Below are positions 34,344 to 43,731 of a stretch of DNA of 64,000 bases, piece by piece; position 1 is the stretch's first letter, and each line of letters opens with the position of its first letter. The notes beneath the pieces were generated by a model. It worked only from the letters and a program-made list of their open reading frames with translations. It was not told where the DNA came from and searched no databases. Source of the stretch: Halobaculum limi (lineage in GTDB: Archaea; Halobacteriota; Halobacteria; Halobacteriales; Haloferacaceae); the NCBI RefSeq assembly GCF_029490015.1, contig NZ_CP120468.1, forward strand, positions 1,550,001 through 1,614,000, in the 5' to 3' direction. Made by a program: the position numbers and the translations under genes.

Positions 34344-35585
34344 ATGTCAGGACAATCGATAGCAGAAAATGGAGGGGGGACCGTATCGGAGATCGAATCA
34401 CTAGACCGTCCAGAAGGAGAACACCGGTCTGCAGCGGAACTAATTGTTGGTGAAGAAAGCGAGATTCGCCCGACGCTTAGCGTCGTAATGCCGACCCTAA
34501 ATGAGGAAGAGGGCATCGCTGAGTGTATCGAGATGATTCGGACTGCAGTTGAAGAACTGCAGCTGTATACGGAGATTCTCGTCTCAGACAGTTCGACGGA
34601 CCGCACTCCAGAGATCGCCCGAGAGATGGGTGCAATCGTCGTGACGCCCGATGCAGGCGGATACGGCTATGCGTACCGCTACGCGTTTGCTCGCGCTCGC
34701 GGGGATTACATCGCGATGGGGGACGCGGACACAACGTACGACTTCGAGGATCTCCCGGAGCTTATTGACCTCGTCGAGGACGGCGACGCAGATATGGCGA
34801 TGGGCTCTCGCCTCGACGGCGAGATTATGCCAGGTGCAATGCCGACGCTCCACCAGTACATCGGAAACCCTGCTCTCACCGCGTTCTTGAACGCCTTCTA
34901 CGGGGCGGGCGTCTCTGACGCCCACTCGGGGATGCGCGTGTTCACGCGCGAGGCGTGGGACCGGATGGACTGCGATACGACGGGGATGGAATTCGCCTCG
35001 GAGATGATTATGGAAGCGGGAGCGAAGGACCTGGAGATTGCCGAGCGGCCAATCGTCTACCACGAGCGTGAAGGTGAAGAGACGCTCGAGAGCTTCTCTG
35101 ACGGCTGGCGTCACGTTCGGTTCATGCTGTTGAACGCACCAGGATATCTGTTCTCAGCGCCTGGAATCGCGCTTGCGCTTGTGGGCGCAGTGTTACTCGG
35201 CTTGGTTGCTAGTGGCGGAGAGCTTGGCGCAGCCACGTTCGGTCCCCGGACGTCGATTGCCGGGAGTCTGTTCGTGATTGCTGGGGTCAACGTCGCGAGT
35301 TACGGAATCTATGCCAGCATCGCGAGTGACCCGATTCGCCGCCCGGAAGACCCGATCACGAACTTCGTGACGAACACGTTGTCACTAGAAACAGGTGTCG
35401 CTGCAGGGGCCGCGACCCTTGCGGTTGGTGGTGCATATGCGCTGCTTGCAGTCACCCAGTGGTCGATCTCGGGATTCCAAATCGTGCCATCGCTGTCAGC
35501 GAGTCTGCTCGCGTTCACAGCGATCGTCGTTGGGATCCAAGTGATGTTCGGGAGCTTCTTCGTTGGAATTCTCTCCCGGAACTAA
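34344..35585 (+). CDS. GT2 glycosyltransferase, dolichyl-phosphate sugar transferase type
   Basis: The protein has 413 residues. The GT-A domain begins LSVVMPTLNEEEGIAECI, with SDSSTDRT and the DxD-containing YIAMGDADTTYDF. The acceptor part has NPALTAFLNAFYGAGVSDAHSGMR, as in dolichyl-phosphate glucosyl/mannosyl transferases. Four C-terminal membrane helices follow. It probably charges dolichyl phosphate for protein N-glycosylation, like haloarchaeal AglD/AglJ-type enzymes. It forms the GC-rich left border of the glycan region. Confidence 0.85.
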   Translation: MSGQSIAENGGGTVSEIESLDRPEGEHRSAAELIVGEESEIRPTLSVVMPTLNEEEGIAECIEMIRTAVEELQLYTEILVSDSSTDRTPEIAREMGAIVVTPDAGGYGYAYRYAFARARGDYIAMGDADTTYDFEDLPELIDLVEDGDADMAMGSRLDGEIMPGAMPTLHQYIGNPALTAFLNAFYGAGVSDAHSGMRVFTREAWDRMDCDTTGMEFASEMIMEAGAKDLEIAERPIVYHEREGEETLESFSDGWRHVRFMLLNAPGYLFSAPGIALALVGAVLLGLVASGGELGAATFGPRTSIAGSLFVIAGVNVASYGIYASIASDPIRRPEDPITNFVTNTLSLETGVAAGAATLAVGGAYALLAVTQWSISGFQIVPSLSASLLAFTAIVVGIQVMFGSFFVGILSRN

Positions 35586-36466
35586 CCGGCTGAAACTTTT
35601 TAACCATTTTAGCTTCTACATATGTAGATCTATCTGATAGTTTTGATGTTCAAGCGAATCTAAACGATGGATTGAGCGATCCTGAGCCATCGAGGGCCCA
35701 GAAAACTGCAATTCGGAGATGATCAGATATCTCATCGGCGACGACGAATTTCGGCCAGCGGACAGAAACGACGACCCAGGCGCTGATCTGTGCGGCTTTG
35801 ACCAGCATATGGAAGTGAGATATTTCGTCACAGTGTCTTGCTTGAGGAGGCCCGCGCCATCCAACACAGTGACTCTGTGTTGGCCGTCTCCAGTAATCGG
35901 ATCGCTGGCGTGTTGAGGGGTTTGATCAAGAGCGAGGAGACTCGCGGGATGGCGACTATCTGGCTTCGTGACCAGCCTCGAGAACGTCCATAGGCAGGCC
36001 GATCTCGCAACAACCTCTAATTGCGTCGCGTCCGATTTGGTCATCTCACTTGGCGAGATGCAGCCGATAGTCGGCTACATAATTGGTGATGAGTGACTGT
36101 CTTTGAGCGTAGAAGATTAATAATAATTCTGAAACGATTCAACTAATAATACCGAAAGCGGGACAGATTTGATGTTGGCAGAAGGAAATAATTAATTAAA
36201 TGTATTCATTTATTTCCGCTTCCACCTCCCCCCATTGTCACGCCACCAACGTTCCGCATCGTCTGGGTCCTTCGCCAGGCGTCCAGTGGGATGGCGTCGA
36301 TAGTCCGGTCACCTTCCAACATTAAGCCGACGGCGTCAGTGATCACGAACTCAACACGATTCAATTGATAAATAGATTGATCGAGTGGAGAGATTGCAGG
36401 ACTGAACGTGTAGAAGCCGACATCGACCGAATACCTAAAATAGGCCTTTCCCTTCTTATCGGTTAA
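35586..36466. other. Long gene-poor junction before the AT-rich glycan island
   Basis: This 881-base stretch has no convincing gene. The part 35640-36045 is GC-moderate and open in a minus-strand frame of 142 codons, but neighbouring frames read equally well and no family is recognised, so it may be a decayed gene. From about 36060 the sequence is AT-rich. A minus-strand frame at about 36209-36460 (ending GGVTMGGGGSGNK) could be the tail of a broken gene. The promoter of the following GT4 gene, with TAAAATA near 36436-36442, lies at the right end, 25-31 bases before its ATG. Confidence 0.4.
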
Positions 36467-37555
36467 ATGAAAATTGGTGTAAATGCTCGAACATTCATGG
36501 TTGAGGAACCAGACGGTGCAGTACAGTCTGCACAAAAATTGGTTGAGGAGTTAGCCTCTCGAAACGCTATTGAGGTGGTTCTGTACGGTAACTCCAGACT
36601 GAAACAGAAATTTGGTTCCATACTAGAGGTTCGTAGTACCGGGTTTGCCTCAAATTCTCCATTTTTTGGAGTTTTTTGGGAGCGGACTGTTCTTCCTTGC
36701 TTAGTAAACTCTGATGAACTTGATATACTACTCTGCCCAAACGGAAATGCTCCGCTTACCCCAGTGAATTGTCCAGTGGTAACCTACATTCACGATGTGA
36801 ATGCTCAAAAAGGGATGTCTAGTGGGATACATGGAATCTACCGGAAGCTGGCTGTTCCTCTGGGAATTCGCAACTCTGACCTTGTTTTGACTGTATCCGA
36901 GTTCTCAAAAAGAGAAATATCCGAGCACCTCTCAGTTGAAGAAGAGGATATCTATGTTGTGTACAATGGACTTAGCAAGAGGTATTTAAGTGATAGCGAA
37001 GGTACACCTTGGGAACTCCCCGAAAACTACCTTCTATACGTAGGGGCAATGAACCCCAGAAAAAATGTTCAGAGGCTCGTAAAAGCATATAATCAGGTCA
37101 GAAGAGAGATCCCTCATAGGTTAGTACTAATCGGACCTCAAAACAAATCCGTATATAAGAAAATGGATATTGACGAATTCAGTGACGATATCATCACTCC
37201 TGGGTTCGTGTCGGAGTCTAAATTAAAATTCGCTTATAGAAATGCAGATCTGTTTGTATATCCTTCTCTGTATGAGGGATTTGGATTGCCCCCGTTGGAA
37301 GCTATGGCAGTTGGAACTCCTGTTGTCGCATCTGATAGGGCATCGCTTCCCGAACTGCTTAATGGACACTGTGAGTTAGTCAATCCAACTGAAATTGATC
37401 AAATCGCGAATTCCATTCTTAGATCGATAGCGCAGCCGTTAGATGAATCCGACCGGCAAAAACTTCGAAGGTATGCGCATAAATTTTCTTGGCAAAGTTC
37501 CGGTGACCAGGTAATTAATATCTTGAGATCAGTTGTTGACAACCGGGATTTCTAA
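36467..37555 (+). CDS. GT4-family glycosyltransferase
   Basis: The protein has 362 residues. A GT-B fold is indicated by [10 protein letters not shown] at the start, [20 protein letters not shown] as the linker strand, and the donor-site motif [19 protein letters not shown] with the conserved E-x7-E. It transfers a nucleotide-activated sugar. Base composition is clearly lower in GC than the transferase at 34344. A TAAAATA box 25-31 bases before the ATG suggests a leaderless transcript. It belongs to the AT-rich glycan island. Confidence 0.88.
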   Translation: MKIGVNARTFMVEEPDGAVQSAQKLVEELASRNAIEVVLYGNSRLKQKFGSILEVRSTGFASNSPFFGVFWERTVLPCLVNSDELDILLCPNGNAPLTPVNCPVVTYIHDVNAQKGMSSGIHGIYRKLAVPLGIRNSDLVLTVSEFSKREISEHLSVEEEDIYVVYNGLSKRYLSDSEGTPWELPENYLLYVGAMNPRKNVQRLVKAYNQVRREIPHRLVLIGPQNKSVYKKMDIDEFSDDIITPGFVSESKLKFAYRNADLFVYPSLYEGFGLPPLEAMAVGTPVVASDRASLPELLNGHCELVNPTEIDQIANSILRSIAQPLDESDRQKLRRYAHKFSWQSSGDQVINILRSVVDNRDF

Positions 37556-37587
37556 GATTCTCATCGAAATACCACGCTTTCTTATTT

Positions 37588-39102
37588 TTACTCCGTAATT
37601 TGATCTTTTACCGTCTTTAACGACAGCGGAATTTTTGACTCAATCATTTCGATTATGAGCTTGTCTTCAGGTTGTAGCAGTCCCGCAACCAAGGTCAACA
37701 CTACGGTGAAGGTTGCAGATCCAAAGAGAACTGCAAGAAAGCTGAATAATGGTGACTCAGTGGTGAGAGATAACAAATTTCCGATAGGAAAAACGAATGC
37801 TATCAAAACAGCATACGTTTTTGCGTTTGCTTTTGAGAACGGCGTGATTCTGAAGTTTTTAAATAAAATAGTAAAAACATATATATTCAATATTGTAAAC
37901 GAAATTAACGAGGAAACTGCAGCTCCAACGTAGCTGTACCTTGGCACTAAGATAATATTCAGAAGAACATTAACAGAGAATGCTAACAGATTAGCATATG
38001 ATATGTGCCGGGTTTCTCCCAGTGCGGAAAGTGTTTCGCGATTACGACCAACCATCACATTCGTGAAAAACCCCAGGGCGAGGATCGATAGCGCGACCCC
38101 TGCTGGCTGATACTCAACACCCCATAGAAGGACCATTGTTTTCTGAGGTATGACCACAAAAGTCACCAAGGCAGGTAGTGAAATAATAAATATCCAACGG
38201 GTAGTCATCTGATAGACCTGATTCAGTTCATTGGTGCGCCCTTTAGCGTCTAACTTTGAGGCCAAAGGGAGATATAAAAATCCAAATGATGACAAAACCA
38301 GTTGTAAGCCCGCCGCGACCGGATACGCTGCGCTGTATTGCCCGACATCGGCAGGTGTATTAAAATAACCCACCATCAGGGTATCAGTCCTCGTTAATAG
38401 TATCCCTATTATTGAGGAGACAATTAGAGGGAACGAAAATTGAAGTAACTTGCTTGTCGTCCTTTCTGCAGGGCCAAAGAGAGAGAATACATTGTTCGCA
38501 TAGTATAGCGATACCACGAAGACGAGCAAAGAAGACGCAAAGTACGCAAACCCAGCCGCAACGAGTTCATATCCGAGAGTTAGGAGAGCCAACAAAATCG
38601 CAATTCGACCTAGCGGGTATATGAGGTCTTGTGTGTACGTCTTGTACTTCGTTATCTCGTATCCTCGAATGGCTGCAATTGATATTCGGAAACCCGAGTA
38701 GAAGGGGATCGCGACAACGAATACACTCAGGACTCTCCCGTATTCTGATGACTGTAAAAATGCTCTTGAGAGGTCCTGGATAAAGAAGTTAGCAAGTATA
38801 ACTAGCAAAATGGAGATAGATATGCAGATAGCAATTGCACTTACCCAGACACCTCGTTTCTTTCTTGTCTCCTCGTATCTCGAAATGTATCTGGGTATAC
38901 CTTGATTTAATCCAAATATTGAGATTATTGATAAGAGTGTGAATATCGTGATTCCAACACTGATTATTCCGTAATCTGATGGCCCGAGAAACCGTCCGAT
39001 GATTATTCTCTCAACTAATCCAGAGACAGAGGCCACTATTGAGCCTAAGAACACCAGAATAGTACTGGAAAGGAGTCCTTTGAGTTCCGAGTCGTCCACC
39101 AT
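37588..39102 (-). CDS. Polysaccharide flippase (MATE-like/Wzx family)
   Basis: The protein has 504 residues with about 12-14 membrane helices. It starts LSSTILVFLGSIVASVSG and has GRFLGPSDYGIISVG, RIISIFGLNQGIPRYISR-like and TRTDTLMVGYFNTPADVGQYSAA, all typical of Wzx-type lipid-linked oligosaccharide flippases. It is expected to move lipid-linked glycans across the membrane. The start overlaps the stop codon of the sulfatase gene by one base (TGATG), so the two are coupled. Confidence 0.9.
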   Translation of the reverse strand: MVDDSELKGLLSSTILVFLGSIVASVSGLVERIIIGRFLGPSDYGIISVGITIFTLLSIISIFGLNQGIPRYISRYEETRKKRGVWVSAIAICISISILLVILANFFIQDLSRAFLQSSEYGRVLSVFVVAIPFYSGFRISIAAIRGYEITKYKTYTQDLIYPLGRIAILLALLTLGYELVAAGFAYFASSLLVFVVSLYYANNVFSLFGPAERTTSKLLQFSFPLIVSSIIGILLTRTDTLMVGYFNTPADVGQYSAAYPVAAGLQLVLSSFGFLYLPLASKLDAKGRTNELNQVYQMTTRWIFIISLPALVTFVVIPQKTMVLLWGVEYQPAGVALSILALGFFTNVMVGRNRETLSALGETRHISYANLLAFSVNVLLNIILVPRYSYVGAAVSSLISFTILNIYVFTILFKNFRITPFSKANAKTYAVLIAFVFPIGNLLSLTTESPLFSFLAVLFGSATFTVVLTLVAGLLQPEDKLIIEMIESKIPLSLKTVKDQITE

Positions 39103-40412
39103 CAGGCGTAGCCCAAATCCTCCAAACGAGACATTACATCCGTATCAACATCCATAGTAGACGCTGTAATCTCCTTTCGATCTAATTCAGCTATGAGATC
39201 CTCCAGGATGCTCTCGGCTTCGGTCTCACTCAGCTCTGATTTTGAAGTTAGGCAACCATCGTGTTCTTCATAGGCATATCGATTTCTACGATCAACGAAG
39301 CCAGACAACTGACAGTCAAGCTGATTGTACATATCCTCTGCGACACCCTTCTTTTCAAACTGTGCTAAGTGCCACTTAAGTAGCCCGTGGTATTCCACAA
39401 CGTAGTCGCGTGAATCAACAGATGACAACAAGTCTTGACCCCGAGAATCAGCACTTACGCCACACATTTCACATATTGTTTTGTGAACATCTAAGATACT
39501 AACCACTTCTTTACGACTCTCTGACTTGCAGTTTGAGCCAGAGATCACCAAAGGAACGTGAGTTAACTCTGGGTAAATACCATAGCTGTGGTTCCAAAGG
39601 TCCTGTTCGCCAAGCATCTCCCCGTGGTCAGAGAGTGTAATAACGTAGTCAAACTGTTTTTCCAGAATAGAGAATATTTTCTCGTACATATCTGACAAGT
39701 ATTCTACGGAACCATTGTACGCTTCTCTGATTTCATCTGGATCGTCAACATTGTCAGATAAGGCGTCGCCAAGAACAACGTCAACTGGTGTGTCAACATC
39801 ACAGTACTCTTCTGGAGGATCGTAAGGTGTGTGCGCATCCATTATATTCAGGAATAGAAAGTTGTCAGATTCGAATGAAGTGTTCCTCAGGCGTTCAAGT
39901 ATCTTCTCGGAACCTCCATCCGCGGTGCTCAACTCCATTTTGATTCCTTGGCGAATAGACGGTAAGACCTTCCCATCACTGAAGAAACAGTGCCTTAGGG
40001 CGTCGACGTATTTGCGAATACCACTTGATTCGTTATTTGCATAGAACTCTTCCCAGTCAACGACGTCGTCATTTCTTATTGAGAGATTTGACGGTCCAAC
40101 AAAAGTATCAAATCCACTCTCCCACCCGTCCCACATAGTTATCTGGGGGTTCGCAGAGAATAGGGAGTTATGATATCCTTGGTTAGAAAGTAGCTCTGGG
40201 AGGGTCTCGAAGTCAACACTTAATGACGGGCTCTTACCGTGTACCGCGATTTCTGACGGGTATTTTCCAGTGAACAAAGATGCGTGGGCAGGAATCGTCC
40301 AGTGAGAAGTTGAATAGCAATTCTCGAATCTCTTACCAGGCAACCAGTCAAAGTGCTCATTGAATGAATCATAGCGTAGTGTATCCAAAACGACGACCGC
40401 GACATCATTCAT
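39102..40412 (-). CDS. Sulfatase-superfamily hydrolase or transferase (1)
   Basis: The protein has 436 residues from ATG 40412 (GTG 40418 adds two). It has the alkaline-phosphatase/sulfatase fold: metal-binding VVVLDTLRYDSF, a nucleophile region SHWTIPAHASLFTG in which Thr-x-Pro-x-His replaces the usual Cys/Ser-x-Pro-x-Arg, DAHTPYDPP, and the second metal site TLSDHGEMLGE. The C-terminus ends SRLEDLGYA. No signal peptide is seen, so it is probably cytoplasmic. It may modify or trim an anionic substituent on glycan precursors. The substrate cannot be read from sequence. Confidence 0.85.
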   Translation of the reverse strand: MNDVAVVVLDTLRYDSFNEHFDWLPGKRFENCYSTSHWTIPAHASLFTGKYPSEIAVHGKSPSLSVDFETLPELLSNQGYHNSLFSANPQITMWDGWESGFDTFVGPSNLSIRNDDVVDWEEFYANNESSGIRKYVDALRHCFFSDGKVLPSIRQGIKMELSTADGGSEKILERLRNTSFESDNFLFLNIMDAHTPYDPPEEYCDVDTPVDVVLGDALSDNVDDPDEIREAYNGSVEYLSDMYEKIFSILEKQFDYVITLSDHGEMLGEQDLWNHSYGIYPELTHVPLVISGSNCKSESRKEVVSILDVHKTICEMCGVSADSRGQDLLSSVDSRDYVVEYHGLLKWHLAQFEKKGVAEDMYNQLDCQLSGFVDRRNRYAYEEHDGCLTSKSELSETEAESILEDLIAELDRKEITASTMDVDTDVMSRLEDLGYA

Positions 40413-40546
40413 AATCACGCTTAGCTACCAGAAGGTAAATAATACTTAGTGGTTCACTCTGCATCAAGTGAGCGAAGTAGACGTGTAGCAACGACGTAGA
40501 ACAAATTAAATATGTAGATGGTATGTTTCTCGAAGAGGATAAAGTC

Positions 40547-40552
40547 TATATA
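40547..40552 (+). promoter_or_regulatory. TATA box of the GT2 gene
   Basis: TATATA centred 26 bases before GTG 40576 is the archaeal TATA distance. It supports the GTG as both transcription and translation start (leaderless) rather than ATG 40618. Confidence 0.5.
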
Positions 40553-40575
40553 CCAACCTATGTAAGCCGCGTACA

Positions 40576-41280
40576 GTGATAGACCAGAACTATCGGGCTA
40601 ATATCGAATACTGCCAAATGGCACCCGATCCATTAGTCTCTGTCATTATCCCATCCGTCCCAGAGAGCTCTCACAGAAGTGTAGTAGATATGCTATCCGA
40701 ACAGGATTTTGAGGAGAGTTATGAAGTCCTCGTCGTAAATGATTCTTCGTTGGGAGTTTCGGACGCTAGGAATGCTGGTCTTTTAGCGGCGAATGCTGAC
40801 ACAGTCGCATTCATTGACGACGACTGTGAACCCGAGTCAAACTGGCTCAGTTCGATATATTCAGAGATGAAAGACAACGAATTTGTGTGTATTGAAGGGA
40901 AAGTTGTAGGCGGCCTCTCGTACACAGGAAAAAGGGGATATCCAACCTGTAATCTAACTGTTGACCGTGAGACTGCTATTGATGTTGGTGGATTCCGGAG
41001 CGAGTTTGATGGCTGGCGAGAGGATACCGAGTTCGGGTGGAGAATGGAACGAGATGGAGACGGCAAGTGTGGTTACAATCCAAACCAGGTAGTAGCACAC
41101 CCCAGCCGACCCCGGGCAAACTACATTGACAAAAATGAACAATTGCTAAAAAATGAGTACCCAGATAATTATAATGAGGTGATGAACAACACGATCAAAG
41201 ACAGACTGTTCCGTGCCTTGCAAAAGAGGGGAATCACGAACTGGCTAAATCACCACCGATGGGGAGAAAAGAGCCAATGA
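40576..41280 (+). CDS. GT2-family glycosyltransferase
   Basis: The protein has 234 residues from GTG 40576, supported by the upstream TATA box; ATG 40618 is the alternative. The GT-A core has LVSVIIPSVPES, VLVVNDSSLGVSDARNAGL and the DxD motif FIDDDCEP. The acceptor motif is WREDTEFGWRMERDG. It is soluble and rather short. It overlaps the next gene by four bases (ATGA). It probably adds a sugar to a lipid-linked glycan of the island. Confidence 0.87.
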   Translation: MIDQNYRANIEYCQMAPDPLVSVIIPSVPESSHRSVVDMLSEQDFEESYEVLVVNDSSLGVSDARNAGLLAANADTVAFIDDDCEPESNWLSSIYSEMKDNEFVCIEGKVVGGLSYTGKRGYPTCNLTVDRETAIDVGGFRSEFDGWREDTEFGWRMERDGDGKCGYNPNQVVAHPSRPRANYIDKNEQLLKNEYPDNYNEVMNNTIKDRLFRALQKRGITNWLNHHRWGEKSQ

Positions 41281-42176
41281 ATTTTGGGATAGTAAGTCAG
41301 TGGAAAAAGTACTATCAGAACCATGGTGTGAAGTCAGGTAATCTCATAGTAAAAGATATTCTTAGTGGAGTTAGCTATATCTCAGGTGTACACAAAAGAG
41401 GGCAATCCGTGTTTGAAAAAGAATGGGACCTGCTCATAATACTAGACGCTTGCAGGTACGACCACTACTGCGAGATCGTCAACAACTGTGAGAAACATAC
41501 CTCAAATGCTAGCACTTCCAGTGAATGGATGGCAAAAAATTTCGGCGAGGATTATAGCTCAGAAGTCAGTAAAACGGCGTACATCACATCAAACCCACAT
41601 TCGTCGATGATAGAACAGAACTCGTTTGAGTACGTCGATGAAGTCTGGAAAAATGGATGGAACAAAGAGTTGGGAACGGTTCTCCCTCAGACTGTGACTG
41701 ACAGAGCCATATCTGCTGCACGTGAGAATGATTTCGAACGTCTCATAGTTCATTATATGCAGCCACACTTCCCATTCATAGCTGGAGATCAAAATGTGGG
41801 GAGTATGAAAAAGGTAGATTCGGGGAAGGGGGCTCATTCAGGGAACGTTTGGCAGCAAATCGCTGTAGGTAATCTCTCGGTTGATGAAATTTTGTCACCT
41901 TACAAACAAAACCTCGAATTCGTTATGGAGAGTGTAGAAGTTTTGCTCGAGAACTTCGACGGGAACGCAGTTATTACCGCAGACCATGCCAACGCCTTGG
42001 GCGAGTACGGAGTAACGGGACACCCAGCATATATTCCGATTGACGCGATTAGGGCTGTACCTTGGGATGAGAGAACGTGTGTTGACTCTGAAAACCACAT
42101 CCCCAAAAGCACGGAATTGAGTGCAGAAGAAACAAATAATGTAGAGTCACGCCTTGCAGATCTGGGTTATATGTGA
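41277..42176 (+). CDS. Sulfatase-superfamily-like protein (2), reduced active site
   Basis: The protein has 299 residues from ATG 41277, coupled to the GT2 gene by an ATGA overlap. It keeps metal-binding LLIILDACRYDHY and VITADHANALGEYG plus a YMQPHFPF segment. No Thr/Ser/Cys-x-Pro nucleophile motif is seen between them; NASTSSEWM occupies the place. It ends ESRLADLGYM, like sulfatase 1. It may be a phospho- or sulfo-transferase/hydrolase with a divergent centre. No signal peptide is present. Confidence 0.72.
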   Translation: MNFGIVSQWKKYYQNHGVKSGNLIVKDILSGVSYISGVHKRGQSVFEKEWDLLIILDACRYDHYCEIVNNCEKHTSNASTSSEWMAKNFGEDYSSEVSKTAYITSNPHSSMIEQNSFEYVDEVWKNGWNKELGTVLPQTVTDRAISAARENDFERLIVHYMQPHFPFIAGDQNVGSMKKVDSGKGAHSGNVWQQIAVGNLSVDEILSPYKQNLEFVMESVEVLLENFDGNAVITADHANALGEYGVTGHPAYIPIDAIRAVPWDERTCVDSENHIPKSTELSAEETNNVESRLADLGYM

Positions 42177-42219
42177 GTATCCGAAAGGGTTATACCCTAA
42201 AATACTCCAAAGTTACTAC

Positions 42220-43668
42220 ATGAAAGAGGGGCAATTTAACGTACTTCTACTGACTATAGACTGTCTAAGATACGATCGATGTGGTATCAATGGCTACCAC
42301 CGAAATACGACACCTCAAATTGATCAACTGGGAGCTGAATCAGTAGTCTTTGATAGGGCCTACTCTACCGGCTCTTGGACGCCAGAGTCGTTCCCCGGTA
42401 TTCTTGCGGGACTTCACTCACACAATTCCTCGTACTATACTACACCAAATCTAAAGGCTATACCACCAAAGCAAAAGACCATAGCATCTGAAATAAGTGA
42501 GCACGGATACGATACGTTTGCAAAGATTTCTAACCCTCATCTGACGGAAGATCGGAATTACGACATCGGATTTGACCATTTTACAAATATTAGGGATGAG
42601 CAGAGCTCAAAGGAATTTAGAGAATCTAAAGAATCGTCTGGAATCTTAGACAATGTCGGAGGTTCATTATGGGAATTGAAAGAGAAGATGCAAAGTCGAA
42701 GTACACTTCCGAAGTATAGCCTTTCTTCACTTGGATTCTCAGCGTACAGATACTATCAAAAAAAGTCTGGATGGCCCACGATCAAAGGAGAAGATGTAGT
42801 TGACGAACTGATTGATTCAATCTCCACAGCGGAAAATCCATTTTTTGGTTGGGGACACTTTATGGACCTACACGCGCCGCTTAACCCGAATACTGTTACA
42901 GAAGGTGGACTGTTTTCCGGCTCATACTTCGATCAATTCAGCCACGATGCAAAGCGGGCTAGTAACATATTCTCTCCGGGTTACGAAGCAATGTACGATA
43001 GTGCTCTGCGTTACGTCGATGCCCAAGTGTCCAGGCTAATAGAGGAACTGAAGCAGCAGGGTGTCTGGGAGAATACAGTGGTGATACTAACAGCAGACCA
43101 CGGTGAAGCACTACACGAACGTGGAGTGTATGGTCATTTATCTCTAGGGGAAGAGTTCGTTCATGGTGAGGGACGTCACTACCTATACGACGAACTACTT
43201 CATGTCCCTCTCATTGTTAGAATCCCAGATAACAACCACCGTCGGAATAACAGTCCTTTTTCACTTGGCTGGCTTCATGAATTACTGGGAGAAATCGCAG
43301 GAGTCGACTTAGGAGAGTTCCCATACTCAAGCGAACAGGAGTCACATCTTTCGGAAGCTTTGAGCACTGACACGCCAGTAGTCTCAGACACGTTATCCGA
43401 GAGTGGTCATACGGTTGCGGTACAAGATTCAGATAAGAAACTCTGGAAGATGACTCACAGCAAAGCAGGATACGAGGATACAGGTATTGCATTTAGACTT
43501 ATGTCTGATGGCTCGGAGCGAATTGAGATCGACCCAGAGTCAGTTGACCGTCAATTTCATAAATTAATATCAGAGCACTCTTCATCACCAAATTCACTTC
43601 GTTCCGTTGAAGGCGAAATTAGTTCAGAAACAGATGATCTGTTGAAGCAGTTAGGATACAAGACATAA
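42220..43668 (+). CDS. Sulfatase-superfamily hydrolase or transferase (3)
   Basis: The protein has 482 residues from ATG 42220; upstream in-frame codons overlap the previous gene and lack family similarity. The metal site is VLLLTIDCLRYDRCG. The nucleophile region GSWTPESFPGILAG has Thr-Pro-Glu-Ser instead of Cys-x-Pro-x-Arg. The second metal site is ILTADHGEALHERG, with HLSLGEEFVHGEG downstream. The C-terminus is LLKQLGYKT. It is cytoplasmic by prediction. A TTATAC element about 27 bases before the ATG may be its promoter. Confidence 0.85.
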   Translation: MKEGQFNVLLLTIDCLRYDRCGINGYHRNTTPQIDQLGAESVVFDRAYSTGSWTPESFPGILAGLHSHNSSYYTTPNLKAIPPKQKTIASEISEHGYDTFAKISNPHLTEDRNYDIGFDHFTNIRDEQSSKEFRESKESSGILDNVGGSLWELKEKMQSRSTLPKYSLSSLGFSAYRYYQKKSGWPTIKGEDVVDELIDSISTAENPFFGWGHFMDLHAPLNPNTVTEGGLFSGSYFDQFSHDAKRASNIFSPGYEAMYDSALRYVDAQVSRLIEELKQQGVWENTVVILTADHGEALHERGVYGHLSLGEEFVHGEGRHYLYDELLHVPLIVRIPDNNHRRNNSPFSLGWLHELLGEIAGVDLGEFPYSSEQESHLSEALSTDTPVVSDTLSESGHTVAVQDSDKKLWKMTHSKAGYEDTGIAFRLMSDGSERIEIDPESVDRQFHKLISEHSSSPNSLRSVEGEISSETDDLLKQLGYKT

Positions 43669-43731
43669 AATCTTAGAAAACGATCATAAAACTGCTTGAT
43701 AAACTGTTAACCATCAAAATTAATTAAAAAA

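Noticed and set aside
35616-36044. Minus-strand frame of 142 codons
   Set aside because: No motif, other frames equally open, no clear start signal or family; treated as intergenic or decayed.
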